From: Oscillospiraceae bacterium
GTDB lineage: Bacteria; Bacillota; Clostridia; Oscillospirales; Ruminococcaceae
Direction: 5' to 3'
Length of the DNA stretch: 64,000 nucleotides
Assembly (NCBI GenBank): GCA_902363145.1
Contig: CABIZB010000001.1
Location: 124,001-188,000, forward strand
A program made the translations under genes and the position numbers. Positions 59,018-64,000 of this stretch are shown one piece after another; positions within the stretch are counted from its first letter, which is position 1, and every line of letters begins with the position of its first letter. Below the pieces are notes generated by a model, which did no database searches, was not told the DNA's origin, and saw only the letters and a list, made by a program, of their open reading frames with translations.

Positions 59018-62000
59018 TTATTCAGCTTCAATATCCGCAGGAGGCTGCTCCATTTTCAGCAGTCGGGAAATGCCCTTTTCCTGCATGGTAACGCCGTACA
59101 TAACGTCCGCCTCTTCCATGGTGCCACGACGGTGAGTTACGGTGATGAACTGAGTAGTGTCGGTAAAATTGCGCAGATAATGTGCGTACTTTGATACGTT
59201 CACATCATCGAGCGCCGCCTCGATCTCGTCAAGGATACAGAAAGGCGCAGGCTTTATTTTAAGTATTGCAAAGTAAATTGCGATAGCCACGAAAGCCTGC
59301 TCGCCGCCTGAAAGCAGCGACAGATTTTTTATTACCTTTCCGGGAGGTGCAACATTTATCTCGATTCCCGATTCAAGCACATCGTCAGGGTCGGTGAGCA
59401 CCAGCTCCGCACGGCCGCCGCCGAAAAGCTCGGTGAATATGCGCTTGAAGTTGGCGTTTATCTCCTTGAAGCTTTCCGCAAATCTTGTCTTCATAGTCTC
59501 GGTCAGCTCGTCTATAAGCTTTTCCAGCTCACGCTTGGAGCTGTTTATGTCGGAAAGCTGACCCGACATAAACTCGTATCTTTCGGAAACTTCCTTGTAT
59601 TCTTCAATGGCTGAAAGATTTACCGTGCCCAGATTTCTTATCTTCTGCTTTATGGTGTTGAGGCGTGCGGTTATTTCGCCCTTGTCTGCATCGGGGATAA
59701 TGAGCGACGCTGCTTCCGATGGATAAAGCTCGTACTGCTCCGCCATGTCGGAAACTATCTTGTCATAAGCGGACTGAGATGTTTTCCTCCGCTCTTCCAG
59801 ACGGGTCTTTTCAGCGCCCAGCTTTTCCTTGTCATCGGTGAGCGTTTTTATCTTCTGGCGTATCTCCACAGACTGCCGTTCCTTTTCAAGGTTCTCCGCC
59901 TGTGTAAGGGATATCTGCCTGTGGATATCCTCTGTCCTGCTGCCCGAGCTTTCCAGCGCCTTTTCACGCTTTGCGATAAGCTCGTTCTTTTCGGCGATAA
60001 TGCGGTTCTGCTCCTCGATAGCCATTGCGGACTTGACAGAGCTGTCACCGATGGAGCGGCTCTGCTCTTCCAGAGCCTTTATGCTTTCCTTAACAGCCTC
60101 CAGATCCTTTTCCAGAGCCGTTTTCTTTATCTTCATGTCGGACATTTTTGATGAAAGAGAGTCACGGCGGCTTTTCAGCTCGTCCATTATCCTCTTGTCC
60201 TCGCCCGACTTTTCCTCTGCGGCGGATATTTCTTGGCAGAGCCTTGCAAGCTCCGCTCCTGCCTTTTCGGCAGCGGCTCTTATATCGCTCAGACGCTTTT
60301 CAAAGCGGGCAATGGTCTCCTCGGCATTTTTCCTGCCGTTCACGCTCTGCTCCGCAACCTGTTCGATTCGTTTAAGCTCAGACTCAAAGCGAATCTTATC
60401 CTGATCCATTGCACGCAGATCGTCATTTGCTGCTTCTATGTCAATTCGCATCTTGTCCGTCTCAGCCCTTAGAGAGGCAGTGCGGCTTTTCAGCTCATCA
60501 AGCTTGCCTGTCAGATCGGTAACTTCGCCGTTCAGCTTTTCAATCTCGTTCTTACGTGTGAGAATGCCTGCGGAGCGGTTTGCGGAACCTCCCGTAAATG
60601 AACCGCCTGCATTTACCACCTGACCGTCAAGCGTAACTATCCTGAAACGGTAGCCGTATTTCTTGGCGATATTTCCTGCGCAGTCGATATCCTCCGCAAT
60701 GACGGTCCTGCCCAGCAAAGAATTGACTATGCCCGTAAATTTCAGGTCATATGTAACGATATCGCAGCCCAGAGCCACAAAGCCCACACAGCCGTCAAGA
60801 CCGCTTTCGTTGAGCCTGTTTCCCTTTACCGAGGTAATAGGCAGGAATGTGGCACGACCGCCCTTGGTTTCTTTAAGCAGACCGATACCACGCTTCGCAG
60901 CATCCTCATTTTCGGTGACGATGTTCTGCAAAGCACCGCCCAGAGCTGTTTCCACCGCAAGGCTGTATTCCGACGGCACGCTGATTATCTGCGCTACCGA
61001 GCCGATTATTCCACGTATGCGGCCGTTTTTGCCTGCGCTCAGTACCTGCTTTACCGCATGACCGAAGCCCTCCATGCTGTTTTCAAGGTCACGGAGCAGC
61101 CGCATTTTCTGTTCCTTTTCCCTGACTGACATGGTAAGGTCGTTCTGCTCCTTTTCGGCAGCTTTCAGCTTTTCTGTTTTTGAGGCATAAAGCCTGTTCA
61201 GACCGCTTATGCGGTTTGTCTGCTCGTCACGCTTTTCAGCCAGCAGCGCAAGACCGTCTGTTACCTCTTTGCGCTCGCTGTCAAGGTTCTGCGCACCCGA
61301 AACTATGGTTTCAAGCTGCTTTTCGGCAGCCTGCTTCTGTTCCTCGGCTTCTTTTATCATATTGTCGGAGGTGTTTACGGTGATGTTCAGCTCCGACTGA
61401 CGGATATACATTTTGTTGAGCTGCTCGCTGTGACCCGAGAACTCCTTTTCAAAGCCGTCCTGCTGTCCCACAGCTTCGGCAAATTCACGCTCCGCATCGG
61501 AATATTCCCTGTCAGTGGTGAGGATATCCGCCTCGATGCGCTTTATCTCTTCCAGCTTTTCCTCTGTAAGGCGGCGGTTCTCGCTGTCGGAGAGCTTGGC
61601 GCTTTCCATCTGCTTTTCCAGATCCTCGATAGCCTTTCTGCAGTGCTCGATATCGTTTTTGAAAACGGCGATGTCAGAATGGATAGCCGTGTTGGAGCGC
61701 TCCTCTTCAAGAACAGCGTTGTTGAGGTTCTCTATGCGGATATTTCCCGCCGCAATGTCCTTGTAAACAATGCGGTATTCTTCTTCAAGGCGGTCGATAT
61801 CCGTTTCGGTGTTGTTGTATTCGGTAGCGTTGATGAGCACCTTTTCGCCCAGCTCGTTAAGGCGTGTCCTCAGCTCATCAAGCTCGTGCATCCAAACGGT
61901 TATTTCCAGCGACTTCTTTTCGTCCGAAAGCTCTATGAACTGCGCAGCCTTTTCCGACTGCTTTCTCAGCGGTTCAACACGGCTTTCCAGCTCGGATATT

Positions 62001-62581
62001 ATATCCGTCAGGCGCAGGATATTGTCCTCTGCCTGAGTGAGCCTGCGCTGCGCTTCCGCCTTTTTGTAGCGGAATTTGGAAATGCCTGCGGCTTCCTCAA
62101 AAATGTCACGGCGCTCATTGGATTTTGATGAAACTATCTCCGCAACTCTGCCCTGTCCGATAATGGAGTAGCCGTCCTTGCCCAGACCCGTGTCCATGAA
62201 AAGCTCGGTAACGTCTTTCAGGCGCACCTGTGAGCCGTTTATTATGTATTCGCTCTCGCCGCTGCGGTAAAGCTTACGGGTAACGGATACCTCGGGAGCG
62301 TCAATGTTCAGCAGCCCTTTATCATTTACAATGTTCAGCGTAACGCTTGCAAAGCCCACAGGCTTTCTCAGCTGAGTGCCCGCAAAAATAACGTCCTCCA
62401 TTTTCGCTCCTCTGAGAGTTTTGGAGGACTGTTCGCCCAGCACCCACCTTACGGCGTCGCCAATATTTGATTTTCCGCTTCCGTTGGGGCCGACAACGGC
62501 GGTTATGCCCTTGCCGAAATCAAGCTTCACCTTGTCGGGGAAGGACTTGAAGCCCTGCAGTTCCAGTGATTTTAAGTACAT
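59018..62581 (-). CDS. smc: Chromosome segregation protein SMC
   Basis: Condensin ATPase of 1187 residues. N-terminal ATPase half with Walker A VVGPNGSGKSNIGDAV, two long coiled coils (about 170-500 and 680-1010), a hinge (about 510-670, GIIGSVAQIISVPSEY to AGGSFTGG) and the C-terminal half with signature LSGGEQAFVAIAI and Walker B FCILDEIEAALDD. Partners ScpA and ScpB are not in the window. The cluster rnc - radical SAM - smc - ... - ftsY is the usual Firmicute setting with added genes between. Confidence 0.97.
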   Translation of the reverse strand: MYLKSLELQGFKSFPDKVKLDFGKGITAVVGPNGSGKSNIGDAVRWVLGEQSSKTLRGAKMEDVIFAGTQLRKPVGFASVTLNIVNDKGLLNIDAPEVSVTRKLYRSGESEYIINGSQVRLKDVTELFMDTGLGKDGYSIIGQGRVAEIVSSKSNERRDIFEEAAGISKFRYKKAEAQRRLTQAEDNILRLTDIISELESRVEPLRKQSEKAAQFIELSDEKKSLEITVWMHELDELRTRLNELGEKVLINATEYNNTETDIDRLEEEYRIVYKDIAAGNIRIENLNNAVLEEERSNTAIHSDIAVFKNDIEHCRKAIEDLEKQMESAKLSDSENRRLTEEKLEEIKRIEADILTTDREYSDAEREFAEAVGQQDGFEKEFSGHSEQLNKMYIRQSELNITVNTSDNMIKEAEEQKQAAEKQLETIVSGAQNLDSERKEVTDGLALLAEKRDEQTNRISGLNRLYASKTEKLKAAEKEQNDLTMSVREKEQKMRLLRDLENSMEGFGHAVKQVLSAGKNGRIRGIIGSVAQIISVPSEYSLAVETALGGALQNIVTENEDAAKRGIGLLKETKGGRATFLPITSVKGNRLNESGLDGCVGFVALGCDIVTYDLKFTGIVNSLLGRTVIAEDIDCAGNIAKKYGYRFRIVTLDGQVVNAGGSFTGGSANRSAGILTRKNEIEKLNGEVTDLTGKLDELKSRTASLRAETDKMRIDIEAANDDLRAMDQDKIRFESELKRIEQVAEQSVNGRKNAEETIARFEKRLSDIRAAAEKAGAELARLCQEISAAEEKSGEDKRIMDELKSRRDSLSSKMSDMKIKKTALEKDLEAVKESIKALEEQSRSIGDSSVKSAMAIEEQNRIIAEKNELIAKREKALESSGSRTEDIHRQISLTQAENLEKERQSVEIRQKIKTLTDDKEKLGAEKTRLEERRKTSQSAYDKIVSDMAEQYELYPSEAASLIIPDADKGEITARLNTIKQKIRNLGTVNLSAIEEYKEVSERYEFMSGQLSDINSSKRELEKLIDELTETMKTRFAESFKEINANFKRIFTELFGGGRAELVLTDPDDVLESGIEINVAPPGKVIKNLSLLSGGEQAFVAIAIYFAILKIKPAPFCILDEIEAALDDVNVSKYAHYLRNFTDTTQFITVTHRRGTMEEADVMYGVTMQEKGISRLLKMEQPPADIEAE

Positions 62582-62597
62582 ATATCTGATATCCGCC

Positions 62598-63602
62598 TTA
62601 ATATAGTTTGAATATTCTGCCGTTTACCGAAATCACGTTTTCGGGCAGCTCTTTGTTTGTGAGAAATTTAACGTTTCTGTCCGCAAAATATATCCTGTTT
62701 GATCTTTTATATCCCGACAGACTGCTTGTGAGCCGTGGGGGAGCCTCGCAGAGGTTTTCGCACTCCGTGAGATTTTCTTCGATTATTTTTCTTATTATTT
62801 CCGTTCGTACTATCTCGCCGAAGGCAGGGTGATAAAAGCCTGCCACAGCGTTCTGCTCCACGCCGTCCTCAGCGTGAAGCCCCATGCGTATCACACGGAT
62901 ATTGTTTTTGACAAAGGTGCTGTATATTTCTGCGCACAGCTTTACACACTCATCAAAGGGGTAAAGCTTATATTTTCCCTCTTTGTAAAGCTCCGCAAGC
63001 TTTGTTCTCTCAAGTACCGCCACGGGATATATCCTTGCCGTTGCGGGAGCGCATCTGACGATCTCGTTCATTGTGTAAAGCTCGTCATCGGGAGATGAAC
63101 CGTAAAGTCCAACCATCATCTGGAGACCAAGTTCAAAGCCGTATAACTTTATCATTGCGGCGGAGCGGCGGACATCCTCGGAGGTGTGGCCACGCATATT
63201 CATTTCCAGCACACGGTCATTCATGGACTGTGCGCCCAGCTCAATGGCGGTGACGTGATATTTTTTCAGCAGCATAAGAATTTCCTCGTCAATGCAGTCG
63301 GGACGAGTGGAAATTCTTATACCGCAAAAACCGTTTTCGCAGGTGATGTATCTGTCCGCCCCTTCAAGCAGGGATATCATGTACTCCCTGTCAATGGCAG
63401 TAAAGCTGCCGCCGAAAAAGGCGATTTCGGTGTTTCTCCTCTTTTCGGGAGACATATATTCATATGCCCCTCTGATGATATCCTCAGCCTCATCGGGTGA
63501 GGGGGCGTGAGCCGTGCTGCTTATGGTGCGCTGATTGCAGAAGGAGCAGGCATTGGGGCAGCCCATGTGAGGGATAAACACTGAGATATTTGCGTGGGAC
63601 AT
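62598..63602 (-). CDS. Elp3-like radical SAM protein
   Basis: A 334-residue radical SAM enzyme with CPNACSFCNQR (CxxxCxxC cluster), FFGGSFTAID, RISTRPDCIDEE and TAIELGAQSMNDRVLEMNMRGH. These match the short Firmicute proteins that resemble the radical SAM part of Elp3 but lack its acetyltransferase domain. They are often found between rnc and smc; the reaction is not known. The ATG overlaps the rnc stop (TAATG), so translation is coupled. Confidence 0.85.
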   Translation of the reverse strand: MSHANISVFIPHMGCPNACSFCNQRTISSTAHAPSPDEAEDIIRGAYEYMSPEKRRNTEIAFFGGSFTAIDREYMISLLEGADRYITCENGFCGIRISTRPDCIDEEILMLLKKYHVTAIELGAQSMNDRVLEMNMRGHTSEDVRRSAAMIKLYGFELGLQMMVGLYGSSPDDELYTMNEIVRCAPATARIYPVAVLERTKLAELYKEGKYKLYPFDECVKLCAEIYSTFVKNNIRVIRMGLHAEDGVEQNAVAGFYHPAFGEIVRTEIIRKIIEENLTECENLCEAPPRLTSSLSGYKRSNRIYFADRNVKFLTNKELPENVISVNGRIFKLY

Positions 63603-64000
63603 TACTTTACCTCGCCCATAAGACGGAGCGCTTCCTTTGCAGCCTGCTGTTCAGCCTGCTTTTTGCTGTGACCCTCACCGTGGCCGATAACGTTGGAGTT
63701 AAGGCAGACCTCAACGATGAAGTGCCTGTCGTGGTCGGGGCCTGTCTGACCCTTGAGAACGTACTCCACCTTTTCCTCGGGATTTCTCTGGATTATCTCC
63801 TGAAGAATGGTCTTGTAATCCTGAAGATTGTTTGCGGTGCTTTTGTCAAGGTCCTTTGGGATAAAGCCCAGCACATATTCTCTTGCGGCTTCCATTCCGC
63901 CGTCAAGGAACACCGCTGCGATAACAGCCTCAAATGCGTCGGATACGATAGAGGGGCGTGTTCTTCCGCCTGTGTTTTCCTCGCCTCTGCCAAGAAGAAT
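63602..64000 (-). CDS. rnc: Ribonuclease III, C-terminal part (cut by the window edge)
   Basis: The open frame reaches the edge of the window. The visible 132 residues include SDAFEAVIAAVFLDGG, with the acidic metal-binding Glu and Asp of the second RNase III motif, and a full double-stranded-RNA-binding domain (about NLQDYKTILQEIIQ to QAEQQAAKEALRLMG). It processes rRNA precursors and other duplex RNA. It is followed with an overlapping stop/start by the radical SAM gene. Confidence 0.93.
   Translation of the reverse strand: MLLGRGEENTGGRTRPSIVSDAFEAVIAAVFLDGGMEAAREYVLGFIPKDLDKSTANNLQDYKTILQEIIQRNPEEKVEYVLKGQTGPDHDRHFIVEVCLNSNVIGHGEGHSKKQAEQQAAKEALRLMGEVK

Noticed and set aside
1..64000. 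tRNA, rRNA, tmRNA or RNase P genes
   Set aside because: Reading both strands I saw no TpsiC-loop, cloverleaf or conserved rRNA segments; a tRNAscan/Infernal run would be needed for certainty.

Overview
The window looks like a chromosomal segment of a low-to-mid GC Gram-positive anaerobe of the Ruminococcus/Oscillospiraceae type. The evidence is a type III glutamine synthetase, SpoVG, an FMN-riboswitch-controlled riboflavin ECF component, a split ThrE exporter, conserved Firmicute operons (aroQ-pepQ-efp; rnc-smc-ftsY), and prepilins resembling the adhesion pilins known from Ruminococcus albus. No rRNA, tRNA, CRISPR array, prophage or intact insertion sequence was seen. Species assignment is inference.

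Layout. 1-8.2 kb: a lipoprotein, a PhoB/PhoR-like two-component pair downstream of a Na+/phosphate cotransporter whose transcript starts with a compact structured leader, then glycogen phosphorylase. 8.2-15 kb: an AzlCD exporter, a repeat element, and two unusual single-pass membrane proteins: a zinc-ribbon/PASTA kinase-like protein that has lost its catalytic residues, and a 1012-residue VWA protein with calcium-type repeats. 15-23.6 kb: a divergent MetG-like synthetase, a DUF4349 lipoprotein, RibU under an FMN riboswitch, and the operon yqeG-nfo-aroQ-pepQ-efp-CD1247-like. 23.9-26.1 kb: three near-paralogous prepilin genes in alternating orientation with a shared leader hairpin, ending at a gene remnant. 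26.4-29.3 kb: rplM-rpsI, then an AT-rich self-contained operon with its own consensus promoter and terminator, encoding an ExbB/TolQ-like channel and two ExbD/TolR-like proteins, one without the channel aspartate. 29.4-44.4 kb: M23 peptidase, sugar transferase, Ogg, FAD oxidoreductase, RlmI-like methyltransferase, split ThrE, an SDR, YfhO and a Nudix hydrolase. 44.4-51.3 kb: SpoVG, MurC, a CPBP protease, archaeal-type AspRS and GlnN. 51.5-64 kb: HemW, LepA, RdgB, FtsY, two frameshifted genes, PanE, SMC, a radical SAM protein and the 3' part of rnc.

Most unusual signals: (1) the ExbB/ExbD/ExbD-like operon in a Gram-positive; (2) a ~98-nt candidate small RNA at 33.5 kb whose promoter region matches that of glnN at 27 of 33 positions and which is complementary to the glnN ribosome-binding site; (3) two ~163-bp inverted-repeat families that share the same central hairpin and sit directly against stop codons; (4) the PASTA pseudokinase; (5) the leader of the Na+/phosphate transporter; (6) the inverted prepilin trio.

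All calls come from reading the sequence and from family knowledge; no database search was run.
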